Positions 16,213-23,743 of a DNA stretch of 64,000 nt are shown here, in pieces (position 1 is the first letter of the stretch; the number at the start of each line of letters is the position of its first letter). The DNA comes from UBA8914 sp034002905 (lineage in GTDB: Bacteria > Pseudomonadota > Alphaproteobacteria > UBA9219), in contig JAVEZQ010000004.1 in NCBI GenBank assembly GCA_034002905.1, positions 1 to 64,000 of the forward strand, given 5' to 3'. A program made the position numbers and the translations under genes. A model generated the notes under the pieces. The model was given only the letters and a program-made list of their open reading frames with translations, searched no databases and was not told the origin of the DNA.

Positions 16213-16926
16213 TCAATTTTCTTGAATGAAAGGTGAGGTCGGTGCGGTTATATGCTGACCTGATGAAGGTTGATTTTGGATAGATGAAAGTCCAAAAACA
16301 TGCCTAACTTTGTCAGCACAAAACCCAAAAACGAGCGACACTTCTTCCTGCGAGGAGCCGTCTATACACGAAACGACAACGAGCTTGCCTTCTTGAAACC
16401 CAGATATAAAAACGCCTTTCCCTTTTTCTGCTGCGTGTTTAAGCCGTACAATTATTAGCTTTTGTCCATCATTCTCTACGTATTCCGAAGAAGTCCTAAT
16501 TCCACTGAAAAGTTGTTCCTGCCTTTGTGGAGACGGATTGTCTGCACGAATTTTGTTTTTCAAAAGCTCAACTACATTTGCCTCCATGACTTTAAGTAAT
16601 TCTGGTGTCCATGCGATATTATCAGGCATTATCCCTGCCGCATCTGTATGCGTTACCGTCACTTCTTGCCCATGATTGCGTGGCTCCGCGCGATCTACGA
16701 CTGCTTCGATATGACCAGCGGTGAAAATAATTAAGGCCGCCCAGAAGAAGAACCAAAACATCCTTTTTTGCTTGTTGATTTTTTCTTCGGCTAATTGAAC
16801 CTGATGGCGAGGATTTCTTTCGATAATCCTCTTGAGCCATGGCACACGCATCACTAACGAGAGGACAAGCACCGTTCCTACAATGGAGACAAGTGTTGAA
16901 GCAATCGTTCTCGCCGCATCTTCCAT
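16213..16926 (-). CDS. Two-helix membrane protein downstream of leader B
   Basis: 237 aa. Transmembrane helices near the N-terminus (TIASTLVSIVGTVLVLSLVM) and at about residue 57-72 (MFWFFFWAALIIFTAG), with a basic cytoplasmic loop between them and a periplasmic domain of about 160 residues after. The domain contains WTPELLKVMEANVVELLKNK, KLIIVRLKHAAEKGKGVFIS and KLVVVSCIDG. Not recognised. The ribosome-binding site CGGGAGTGCGGGATC before the ATG lies in the outer stem of the leader hairpin (ACTCCCG pairs with CGGGAGT), so translation may be controlled by RNA folding. Confidence 0.7.
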   Translation of the reverse strand: MEDAARTIASTLVSIVGTVLVLSLVMRVPWLKRIIERNPRHQVQLAEEKINKQKRMFWFFFWAALIIFTAGHIEAVVDRAEPRNHGQEVTVTHTDAAGIMPDNIAWTPELLKVMEANVVELLKNKIRADNPSPQRQEQLFSGIRTSSEYVENDGQKLIIVRLKHAAEKGKGVFISGFQEGKLVVVSCIDGSSQEEVSLVFGFCADKVRHVFGLSSIQNQPSSGQHITAPTSPFIQEN

Positions 16927-16934
16927 GATCCCGC

Positions 16935-17122
16935 ACTCCCGACAAAAAGAAAGCCACCAGAGCTGTCCTGCTCTGGTGACCGGGAGTTAGTTGATCGTAG
17001 CTATACGACCGCGACGGCCTTTGGCCGTGAGGCTTGGACATCCAGCACTTCTGCTTACGCAAAAATACCGCCGCCGCCTCCCGATCATAAAGACCGAAAG
17101 GCAGCGTCAATGACGGTGACGC
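16935..17122 (-). ncRNA. Structured leader RNA, copy B, with a stem that covers the ribosome-binding site
   Basis: Reading the minus strand: hairpin GCGTCA/TGACGC (17122-17104), conserved block 1 (17102-17072), hairpin TTTTGC-GTAA-GCAGAA with a GNRA-type loop, conserved block 2 (17041-17016, identical to copy A), then a 9-bp stem CACCAGAGC/GCTCTGGTG with a 6-base loop (16978-16955). The last hairpin sits inside a 7-bp outer stem, ACTCCCG (16987-16981) with CGGGAGT (16941-16935), and the second arm is the Shine-Dalgarno of the 16926 gene. CGTAGCTAT (16996) can also pair with ATAGCTACG (17132). The region upstream to 17180 has another 9-bp hairpin, GAAGGCAGC/GCTGCCTTC. No protein frame is conserved between the two leader copies. 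Confidence 0.68.
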
Positions 17123-17238
17123 AAAACACCGATAGCTACGAGGCAACTACACCCCGGAAGGCAGCCTTTTGCTGCCTTCGCCAAGTAGCTTGTGTTAACG
17201 GGTGAAAAAGGTCAAATAGAAAGGTCAGGAGTATGGGC

Positions 17239-17754
17239 ATGAAGACCAAGATTTCAGCCATTCGGGGCAATATTTGCGATCAAACCGTGGATGCCATCGT
17301 TAACGCCGCAAATTCTAGGTTATTGGGAGGGGGCGGTGTGGATGGGGCTATTCATCGTGCGGCGGGACCAGAATTGCTTACGGAATGTCGTGCGCTTGGT
17401 GGCTGTGCGACAGGGGATGCCAAAATTACCAAAGGCTATCGGCTTCCGGCGCGCTGGGTTATCCACACTGTTGGCCCGATATGGACAGGTGGAGAGGCCG
17501 GGGAAGATGCCTTGCTTGCATCAGCCTACCGTCGTTCATTGGAAGTTGCTGCCGCAGCCGGAGCTAGAGCCATTGCCTTTCCGAGCATATCGACAGGAGC
17601 GTACAATTTCCCCGTTGATCGGGCGGCGAAGATCGCAATCTCAACAATCCGAGCATTCATCCAGAATAATGATGCCTTCGAAGAAATCCGTATCGTCTGT
17701 TTTGATGACCGGACGCTAGTAGCTTATGAACAGTTGCTCGACATAGGGGGGTGA
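17239..17754 (+). CDS. Macro-domain protein, O-acetyl-ADP-ribose deacetylase (YmdB-like)
   Basis: 171 aa from the ATG at 17239, which has AGGAG at good spacing; an ATG six bases earlier sits too close to it. The macro-domain ADP-ribose pocket is complete: IRGNICDQTVDAIVNAANS, LLGGGGVDGAIHRAAGPEL, GCATGDAKITKGYRLPARWV, IHTVGPIW and AFPSISTGAYNFPVDRAAKI. Family members hydrolyse O-acetyl-ADP-ribose or remove ADP-ribose from proteins or nucleic acids. It is the last island gene, next to the right attachment region and reading outward. It could serve as cargo against ADP-ribosylating toxins or NAD-based defence; that role is inference. Confidence 0.93.
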   Translation: MKTKISAIRGNICDQTVDAIVNAANSRLLGGGGVDGAIHRAAGPELLTECRALGGCATGDAKITKGYRLPARWVIHTVGPIWTGGEAGEDALLASAYRRSLEVAAAAGARAIAFPSISTGAYNFPVDRAAKIAISTIRAFIQNNDAFEEIRIVCFDDRTLVAYEQLLDIGG

Positions 17755-17872
17755 CTGGGGAGCTTTAACCGCGAGATTTTATTAACCCCCTGTTTTAGCT
17801 TGACCCTTATGTGCTTCTAGTTCACTCTTCTCTCGGTTGATGCCCCAAGGCTTTCGTACGGAATAAATCGTT

Positions 17873-17892
17873 TGGGGGCATAATTGGGGGCA
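17873..17892 (+). repeat. Integrase arm-type repeats, right end
   Basis: Two direct copies of TGGGGGCA start at 17873 and 17885, 12 bp apart, separated by TAAT. The left end has the same arrangement with TAAG at 5855 and 5867. A weaker inverted copy, TGCCCCA, lies at 17841. The spacing and sequence match point to the same binding protein at both ends. The rest of the 17755-18028 gap shows only the probable attR. Confidence 0.7.
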
Positions 17893-17953
17893 TTAAGGAA
17901 GTTCACAGAAAGCATCATTCATTGAAACTAATGTCTTGGTTGTTAAATGTGGC

Positions 17954-17967
17954 TCCCTTCACCTCCA
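17954..17967 (+). other. Probable degenerate attR
   Basis: TCCCTTCACCTCCA aligns with the tRNA-Gly 3' end TCCCTTCACCCGCTCCA with one 3-base gap. It lies 61 bp outside the right arm repeats and 61 bp before the first chromosomal gene. Short and imperfect, so only suggestive. The exact island end could be a few bases away. Confidence 0.4.
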
Positions 17968-18028
17968 AATAAAAGGGCCCCCTTCCTCCCCCGTTTTGTG
18001 ATAAGCTTCGCTTCATGTTGGAGGTCTC

Positions 18029-18475
18029 ATGAAAACGCTTTATTTCGATATGGACGGGGTTTTGGTTGATTTTGACTCGGGCATTCATCGGCTCGATGAA
18101 GAAACCTTTTGCACATATAAAGGACATTTCGACCGAGCGCCCCATATCTTTTCCCTGATGGATCCCTTTCCCGAAGCCCTTGCCGCCTATGAATCCTTAT
18201 CAAAACATTTTGACACATATATCCTATCAACGGCGCCGTGGGGCAATCCGAGCGCGTGGATGGACAAGCTGTTGTGGGTGCAAAAATATATGGGAGAGAT
18301 TGCGTATAAGCGCCTGATCCTCTCGCACAACAAACATCTGAATATCGGCGATTACCTCATCGATGATCGCACAAGGAATGGCGCGGATCGTTTTACAGGT
18401 GAGCATATTCACTTTGGCACGCCGTCTTTTCCCGATTGGCCAACCGTGATTGATTATTTAATGAAGTGCAAATGA
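18029..18475 (+). CDS. HAD-superfamily 5'(3')-deoxyribonucleotidase (NT5C type)
   Basis: 148 aa after a GGAGG ribosome-binding site. KTLYFDMDGVLVDFDSGI holds HAD motif I (DxDGV/DF). YILSTAPWGNPSAWMDKLLW is the NT5C motif II region, YKRLILSHNK carries the motif III basic residue, and YLIDDRTRNGADRF is motif IV (DDR). The family dephosphorylates deoxyribonucleotides, for example dUMP or dTMP. First chromosomal gene after the island. It converges with the permease gene, whose 3' end overlaps it by 18 bp. Confidence 0.85.
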   Translation: MKTLYFDMDGVLVDFDSGIHRLDEETFCTYKGHFDRAPHIFSLMDPFPEALAAYESLSKHFDTYILSTAPWGNPSAWMDKLLWVQKYMGEIAYKRLILSHNKHLNIGDYLIDDRTRNGADRFTGEHIHFGTPSFPDWPTVIDYLMKCK

Positions 18476-19546
18476 GTTAATAATCCACCCCACCAACACA
18501 ATCTGGGGCACGGAAATAAGCGGAAGGAAGAGCGCAATCTTCCAGCTCTTGGTTACATCCTTCAGGACCATGATTTCCGTATAATCAGTGGCCACGCCCG
18601 CCATCAAAAAGGCAAAGGCATTGCCCGGCGCGGCCGCGCGGGTAAAGATGTCCGCTGCAATTGGTGCAGAACCTTCGGAACACACCTCAATGATTGTTGT
18701 AAGGATCAACGTAAAAACAAGACCCATAAAGGTCGGGCCAAAATAATGACCAAAGGCATCAGCCGGAACAAAGGCTCGAAGAAGCGCCGCAAGTAAAATG
18801 CCCACAAACAGCCACCGCAACACCATTTGAGAATCTCGCGCACCGTTTGCCACCATTTCACGCAGCAATTTTCCATTCAAGCGAAGATGGGACCATTCTT
18901 TCTTGGCTTCAGGCCAGAAATTAAAATCTTCCTTCACTTGTTCGCTATTCGGATTGCACGGCAAAACACCCCTTTCCACCAATCGGTCAAAAATCCAGCC
19001 GGTTACAAGCGCAATAATCATCGACAAGACAATAAAAGCCAATGTCCATGGCAAACCGATTAGGCCAATCAAAATCAGTGTGAGGGAAAGGGAATTCCAC
19101 GGGCTTGCCATCAGGAAGGCGATAACCTGACCAAGGCTTGCGCCACGTTCATAAAGGCGCACCCCCACCATCAAAATACCGTGGCTGCATAAATCAAGCA
19201 AAACGCCAGCACCCGTTGCACGCAACAATCCCTTAACCGTTCCGCCGCGCCCAAAAATCGCCATGATAAAATTGCGCGGTATCTTTGATAAAATACCAAC
19301 AAAAACAAAGCCGACCAGCACGCCCCACCAGACAGAATGCACCATTTCCTGAGTTGTCGTCGCCATTGTCGAAAGCCACGGCAGCAGGTCCGGTGCAACA
19401 ACGAAGGACAGGCCATAAAGTGCTGCCACGGCTAAAGACGTTCCCCAAAAAAGAAAGTCGGGGCGGGGGCCTTTGTGCGCACAGCAGGAAGGCATTGCCG
19501 TTTCGGCTTGTTTCTTTTTCTCTTCTGAGGAACAACAGTTTTTCAT
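18458..19546 (-). CDS. DUF318/ArsP-type permease, probable metal or metalloid efflux
   Basis: 362 aa. The N-terminus is Cys-rich (MKNCCSSEEKKK, SCCAHKG), likely a cytoplasmic metal-binding segment. About eight to ten transmembrane helices follow, in two halves typical of the permease family. LCSHGILMVGVRLYERGASLGQ and TTIIEVCSEGSAPIAADIFT are its conserved segments, and the Cys in EVCSEGSAP matches the functional cysteine of ArsP/SO_0444-like transporters. Substrate likely a metal ion or organoarsenical, not provable here. No ArsR-type regulator is adjacent. Confidence 0.82.
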   Translation of the reverse strand: MKNCCSSEEKKKQAETAMPSCCAHKGPRPDFLFWGTSLAVAALYGLSFVVAPDLLPWLSTMATTTQEMVHSVWWGVLVGFVFVGILSKIPRNFIMAIFGRGGTVKGLLRATGAGVLLDLCSHGILMVGVRLYERGASLGQVIAFLMASPWNSLSLTLILIGLIGLPWTLAFIVLSMIIALVTGWIFDRLVERGVLPCNPNSEQVKEDFNFWPEAKKEWSHLRLNGKLLREMVANGARDSQMVLRWLFVGILLAALLRAFVPADAFGHYFGPTFMGLVFTLILTTIIEVCSEGSAPIAADIFTRAAAPGNAFAFLMAGVATDYTEIMVLKDVTKSWKIALFLPLISVPQIVLVGWIINSFALH

Positions 19547-19598
19547 TTTGACCCTCCACGGCTTCAGGCTTAAAGATTATGACCCTCTTTTAACGAAA

Positions 19599-19640
19599 AG
19601 GCATCCTCTTTTTGTCCCATGAAAAGAGTGGCCTTTTTTT
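19599..19640 (+). terminator. Terminator-like hairpin between divergent genes
   Basis: GGCATCCTCTTTT and AAAAGAGTGGCC form a stem (7 bp perfect inner part, 9-base loop) followed by seven T. It sits in the 140-bp gap between the divergent permease and HerA-like genes, where a terminator is not expected. It may be a remnant, or act in the leader of the downstream gene. Confidence 0.35.
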
Positions 19641-19686
19641 CATTTCTTGTCAGAATGGGAGCTACCTTATCTTGTGAGGCTTTGAC

Positions 19687-21180
19687 ATGAGCGTTTTTGA
19701 CACCCCTTCTTCTGTTGAGCCCGTCTTGGCAAAAGGTGTTTCCATCGCCAAGGGCTCGCAGGGCGATATCTCCCTGCCCCTCAAGATGGCCAATCGGCAC
19801 GGCCTCATTGCGGGGGCAACGGGCACGGGTAAAACGGTGACGCTTCAGCGCGTGGCCGAGCAAATGGCGCGCGCGGGCGTCACGGTTTTCTGCGTCGATA
19901 TCAAGGGCGATCTTTCGGGCATTGCCGCTCCAAAAGAAGGGGCGGGGCCACAAGTTGTTTTCTGGGATGTTTTTGGCAAGCGCGGGCACCCCATTCGAAC
20001 GACTGTGAGCGAGTTTGGGCCGATGCTCTTTTCGCGCCTCCTTGACCTTTCTGAGGCGCAGACGGGCGTCTTGCAAATTGTCTTTCGCCTTTCCGATGAT
20101 CAAGGTCTTTTGCTGCTCGACCTGAATGATCTCAAGGCTGTTTTGGCGCATATCGCAGAAAACGCTTCAGAGATAAGCCAGACATACGGCCTTGTCAGCC
20201 CATCTTCTGTTGCGGCAATCCAACGCGCTTTGCTTGCTTTTGAAAATGAGGGTGGCGCGATATTCTTTGGCGAACCCGCCTTGCAGGTTGAGGATCTCTT
20301 GTCCGCTTCCGATAGCAAAGCCGCACATCTGCATGTTCTGGCCGCAGACGAACTGGCAAACCATCCACGTCTTTACGCAACCGTGATGCTGTGGCTTTTG
20401 GCTGAGCTTTATGAAGATCTCCCCGAAGCGGGAGATTTGCCAAAGCCGAAGCTCGCCCTTTTTGTTGACGAAGCGCATATGCTTTTTAACGACGCCCCAT
20501 CCGTTCTTGTTGAAAAAATCGAACAGGTCATCCGTTTGATCCGCTCGAAGGGCGTTGGCGTTTATTTCATCACCCAAAATCCCGTTGATTTACCTGAAAC
20601 GGTTTTGGGGCAGCTTGGCCATCGTATTCAACATGCCCTGCGCGCCTTTACACCCAAGGATCAAAAAGCCGTTCGTGTGGCGGCCCAGACTTTTCGGCCC
20701 AATCCCGCCTTTGACACCCAAGAAACCATCACGCAAATGGGCGTTGGCGAAGCGCTGATTTCCTTCCTTGATGAAAAGGGTGCCCCCGGCATTGTTCAGC
20801 GTGGCAAAGTTCATTTGCCGCAAAGCCAGATCGGCAAATTAAGTGATGCAGCACGCGCCGCTATTCTTGCGGCCTCGCCCTATGCCGGTGTTTATGATCA
20901 GCCCGTCGATCGCGAAAGCGCCTATGAACGTCTTGCCTCGAAAATTAGGCGAACATCAACGGGCTCCGTTCCCCACACAGGACAAACCACGACACAACCT
21001 TCTTCTTCCGGTGGCGGCGTGGGTGACGTTCTTTCAACCGTTGGCAAAGTTCTGTCCGGCGGAAAATCGCGCCGGCAGGGTCTGGGTGAAACATTGGTGA
21101 AAAGTGTGGTGCGCCAAATCGGCACCCAAGTCGGGCGCGAGATTATCAGAGGCGTGTTGGGATCGATCTCACGACGGTGA
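19687..21180 (+). CDS. HerA-like ATPase, DUF853 family
   Basis: 497 aa. LIAGATGTGKTVTLQRVAEQ (about residues 40-58) is the Walker A loop, LALFVDEAHMLFNDAPS the Walker B, and GVYFITQNPVDLPETVLGQL the sensor/arginine region. The C-terminus is a low-complexity linker and a basic tail (GREIIRGVLGSISRR). DUF853 proteins are FtsK/HerA-superfamily ATPases widespread in proteobacteria; the cellular role is not established. It is divergent from the permease gene and followed by tRNA-Lys on the other strand. Confidence 0.9.
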   Translation: MSVFDTPSSVEPVLAKGVSIAKGSQGDISLPLKMANRHGLIAGATGTGKTVTLQRVAEQMARAGVTVFCVDIKGDLSGIAAPKEGAGPQVVFWDVFGKRGHPIRTTVSEFGPMLFSRLLDLSEAQTGVLQIVFRLSDDQGLLLLDLNDLKAVLAHIAENASEISQTYGLVSPSSVAAIQRALLAFENEGGAIFFGEPALQVEDLLSASDSKAAHLHVLAADELANHPRLYATVMLWLLAELYEDLPEAGDLPKPKLALFVDEAHMLFNDAPSVLVEKIEQVIRLIRSKGVGVYFITQNPVDLPETVLGQLGHRIQHALRAFTPKDQKAVRVAAQTFRPNPAFDTQETITQMGVGEALISFLDEKGAPGIVQRGKVHLPQSQIGKLSDAARAAILAASPYAGVYDQPVDRESAYERLASKIRRTSTGSVPHTGQTTTQPSSSGGGVGDVLSTVGKVLSGGKSRRQGLGETLVKSVVRQIGTQVGREIIRGVLGSISRR

Positions 21181-21186
21181 AGGAAA

Positions 21187-21262
<76 letters not shown>

Positions 21263-21375
21263 ACGTTTTTTCCTGTGAGACGGCGGGTTTACCAGCTTGC
21301 CGCGGGTAAGTCTAGCCTTTTTCGCAATTTCTTTCCATCCAACGGGTCTCTTTACGGAAATCCCCGCTTTCCAGC

Positions 21376-22641
21376 CTATCGCCGAAAGTTCTGGGGTGAG
21401 GGGTCAACCACATGGCTGCCCGTCTCGTCCAGTTCGTTAACAGCCAAGGCGCGCTCGATCTGGCCCGTAGGCAGAAGGCGAAAAACGCCATCCACCCCCG
21501 CAAAGCCCGAAGACAGCGTTAAGGAAGGCCGGCTATACCCCATGCCATTACGCGCCAAAACAGCGGCCATGGCTGTGGCATCATAGGCAAGTGTTGCAAG
21601 CCGGGGTGCGGCCTGTCCAAACGAGGATTCATAGCCTGAAACAAAACGCGTGCGGAGCTCCGGCTCCGGCGCGGCATACCAACCGCCCACCAAGAGGGGC
21701 AACCCCTGTGCCACATTTGGCTCGTCCCACAGACCTGTGCCTAAAATCTGAACGGTGCCAGGAACCATTCCCCCATCGGACAGCGCCGTCACGACGTTGC
21801 GCAAAGCCGTTCCACCCAAAGGAAGAAAGAGCGCCTGAATCCTGTCTTTTTGGGCCAATATTTCTGTCGTTCTTTCTCCGCGTTCAAACGCCACGATCGT
21901 TCCGCCACCACGTTGTACCGCTTCCCTGAAGGCTTTGCCCACAAGGTCGCCATAAGGGTTTATGGGTACAATCGCTGCGAAGGATGTCAAACCGCGGGAT
22001 AAAGCGTAGGAAACCACGCGCTCAACTTGCGGCGCAGGAGCAAAACCCATCATATAAGCGCCGTTTTCCCCCAGCGACATGTCGGTTGAAAGAGCCAACA
22101 TGTTAATCGGGGTGTTAATCACAACCGGTTTCACCGCGGCGACATCGGCAGCAAAAAGCGGCCCGATGATGAGCTGTGCTCCACTTGAAATCGCCTCTTG
22201 TGCAGCCTTAACGGCACCTTGAGGTGTCCCCTTGGTGTCACGCGGCATCAGCTCAAAGCCTGTAACCCCCATATCAAAAACGGCCATCTGCGCCGCATTC
22301 GCCATTGCCTGCCCAAGGGGCCCCTGCCGCCCCGACAAGGGCAGGAGCAAAGCTATACGCGCCCCTGCTTGCACGGGTGTGGCCTTTGCTTGAGCCTGAA
22401 CCTGCTGGTCTTGGGGACGCGGCACGCCAGATTGATAGCGATAGGCTGGGGACTGCGGCGTGGGACGCGGTTGAACCACAGTCTGGGCCGCACGCGGTGT
22501 CGAGATAGTGGATTGTGACGGCTCCCCTCGATCTGGTAGGATCTCGTCCGCACAACTTGCGAGCAAGAAAAGGAAGACAACACACAATGGCTTTACCACC
22601 CAAAAACCACAGCGACCGTTTAGGAAAGAAGGAAAAGTCAT
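21376..22641 (-). CDS. LpoA-like penicillin-binding protein activator lipoprotein
   Basis: 421 aa from the ATG at 22641; a GTG at 22599 would give a neater signal peptide (VKPLCVVFLFLLASC). The lipobox LLASC shows an outer-membrane lipoprotein. After a Pro/Gln-rich linker comes a periplasmic-binding-protein-like fold: ARIALLLPLSGRQGPLGQAM, GAQLIIGPLFAADVAAVKPV, ALFLPLGGTALRNVVTAL and RLATLAYDATAMAAVLAR, as in LpoA and type I ABC-binding proteins. Inference: it activates a peptidoglycan synthase. It is divergent from rsmI, as lpoA is in E. coli, and the two 5' ends overlap. Confidence 0.8.
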   Translation of the reverse strand: MTFPSFLNGRCGFWVVKPLCVVFLFLLASCADEILPDRGEPSQSTISTPRAAQTVVQPRPTPQSPAYRYQSGVPRPQDQQVQAQAKATPVQAGARIALLLPLSGRQGPLGQAMANAAQMAVFDMGVTGFELMPRDTKGTPQGAVKAAQEAISSGAQLIIGPLFAADVAAVKPVVINTPINMLALSTDMSLGENGAYMMGFAPAPQVERVVSYALSRGLTSFAAIVPINPYGDLVGKAFREAVQRGGGTIVAFERGERTTEILAQKDRIQALFLPLGGTALRNVVTALSDGGMVPGTVQILGTGLWDEPNVAQGLPLLVGGWYAAPEPELRTRFVSGYESSFGQAAPRLATLAYDATAMAAVLARNGMGYSRPSLTLSSGFAGVDGVFRLLPTGQIERALAVNELDETGSHVVDPSPQNFRR

Positions 22642-23546
22642 GGCCAGATTTCGCCCTTTGGAGTCAATCATTATGGAAGGGTAGCGAAGAAAAAGCCCCA
22701 AGTAAACCTCTTGATCCCGCGCTTTACATGGTTGCAACGCCGATCGGCAATCTGGGGGATATCACCCTGCGCGCCCTTTGGGTTTTAAAAAATGCCGACC
22801 TTCTTCTATGCGAAGATACGCGTGTGACGGGCTCCATGCTTTCCCGTTACGGCATTTCCAAACCGCTAATCTCTTGTCACGATCACAATGAAACGGGCCG
22901 AATTTCAGAGGTGCTTGCCCGTATATCAAGCGGGGGGGCTATAGCCTTTGTCAGCGATGCCGGCACCCCTCTCGTTTCGGATCCGGGGTTTCGCCTTGTG
23001 CGCGCTTGTCGAGATAACAACCTTCCCGTTTTTGCCATTCCCGGCGCAAGCGCCTGCCTAACGGCTCTTGCCTGTGCAGGCCTTCCCGCAGATCGTTTCT
23101 TTTTCCACGGCTTTTTACCAACGAAAAAGGGGGCTCGACAGGATATTCTGCGCGAATTAGCCGGACTTAAAGCCACCCTCCTCTTTTACGAAACAGCACC
23201 ACGCTTGGCGGATACGCTTAACGATATGCTTGCCGTCTTTTCGGGATCACGTCGGGCCTGCGTGGCGCGTGAGCTGACCAAGCTCTTTGAAGACGTTGTT
23301 TGCGAGCCGCTGGATGCCTTGTGCGCGTTAGCCTCCCAAGACTGCTTTGCCAAGGGAGAACTTGTCGTGTTGGTCGAGCCCGCCTCCGAAAACCCCTCGA
23401 CAGATGAAGACCTTGACACAACGCTGGTCAAGGCCCTTCAAACAATGAGCGTCAAAGACGCTGCCGCCTTTGTCGCCAAAGCCCTGAATCTTAAAAAAAG
23501 CACGGTCTATCAAAGGGCGTTAACCTTAAGCGGTACGAAAAAATAG
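22587..23546 (+). CDS. rsmI: 16S rRNA 2'-O-methyltransferase RsmI
   Basis: 319 aa from the ATG at 22587 (AAGGAAGA upstream); the conserved domain begins near residue 47, so the first 45 residues are an extension. RsmI methylates C1402 of 16S rRNA. Signatures: LYMVATPIGNLGDITLRAL, ADLLLCEDTRVTGSML, SDAGTPLVSDPGFRLVRAC, IPGASACLTALACAGLP and FFFHGFLPTKKGARQ. The start overlaps the divergent LpoA-like gene by about 55 bp, so the two promoters must lie within each other's coding region or the true starts are further in. It ends in TAG. Confidence 0.93.
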   Translation: MALPPKNHSDRLGKKEKSWPDFALWSQSLWKGSEEKAPSKPLDPALYMVATPIGNLGDITLRALWVLKNADLLLCEDTRVTGSMLSRYGISKPLISCHDHNETGRISEVLARISSGGAIAFVSDAGTPLVSDPGFRLVRACRDNNLPVFAIPGASACLTALACAGLPADRFFFHGFLPTKKGARQDILRELAGLKATLLFYETAPRLADTLNDMLAVFSGSRRACVARELTKLFEDVVCEPLDALCALASQDCFAKGELVVLVEPASENPSTDEDLDTTLVKALQTMSVKDAAAFVAKALNLKKSTVYQRALTLSGTKK

Positions 23547-23555
23547 CGTCTTGAT

Positions 23556-23585
23556 TTGACAACGACCCCCAAATGTCGCTATAAG
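23556..23585 (+). promoter_or_regulatory. Probable sigma-70 type promoter of rpsD
   Basis: TTGACA (23556-23561), an 18-bp spacer, then TATAAG (23580-23585). It lies 10 bp after the rsmI stop and about 160 bp before rpsD, a position expected for a strong ribosomal-protein promoter. The leader between may hold S4 autoregulation, but I saw no clear motif. Confidence 0.6.
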
Positions 23586-23743
23586 CCAGCCATTCCCGAG
23601 AATGTGGACTTGTCCGTTTCCCCTTTTGACAGGGCTTGGAAACAGGGCTCGCTCCCGTTTCTTCCACGGTGGAAGAGAACTATCGGGACAATACAAGGGC
23701 CAAACAAGCCATCGCGCTTGGCCCCATCAATGAGGGACGAACT

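Larger units (their letters stand above)
5743..17967. mobile_element. Integrated genomic island in tRNA-Gly (P4-type integrase, AlpA, prim-pol), about 12.2 kb
   Basis: Seen: a tRNA 3' end immediately followed by a tyrosine integrase of the DUF4102/P4 type, then AlpA, a primase-polymerase and a run of accessory genes, ending with a macro-domain gene. Near-identical tandem repeats of TGGGGGCA with 12-bp spacing lie at 5855-5874 and 17873-17892, and a 14-base degenerate copy of the tRNA end lies at 17954-17967. Beyond it ordinary chromosomal genes resume. No relaxase, type IV secretion, capsid or terminase gene is visible, so I infer a satellite-like or mobilisable island, not a complete ICE or prophage. 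The integrase carries a nonsense codon, so the element may be immobile. Confidence 0.85.

Noticed and set aside
16622..17146. A 174-codon minus-strand frame covering leader B
   Set aside because: It overlaps the 16926 gene in another frame. Its upstream part, which looks conserved with leader A at YDREAA, changes frame between copies, so the similarity is at RNA level.
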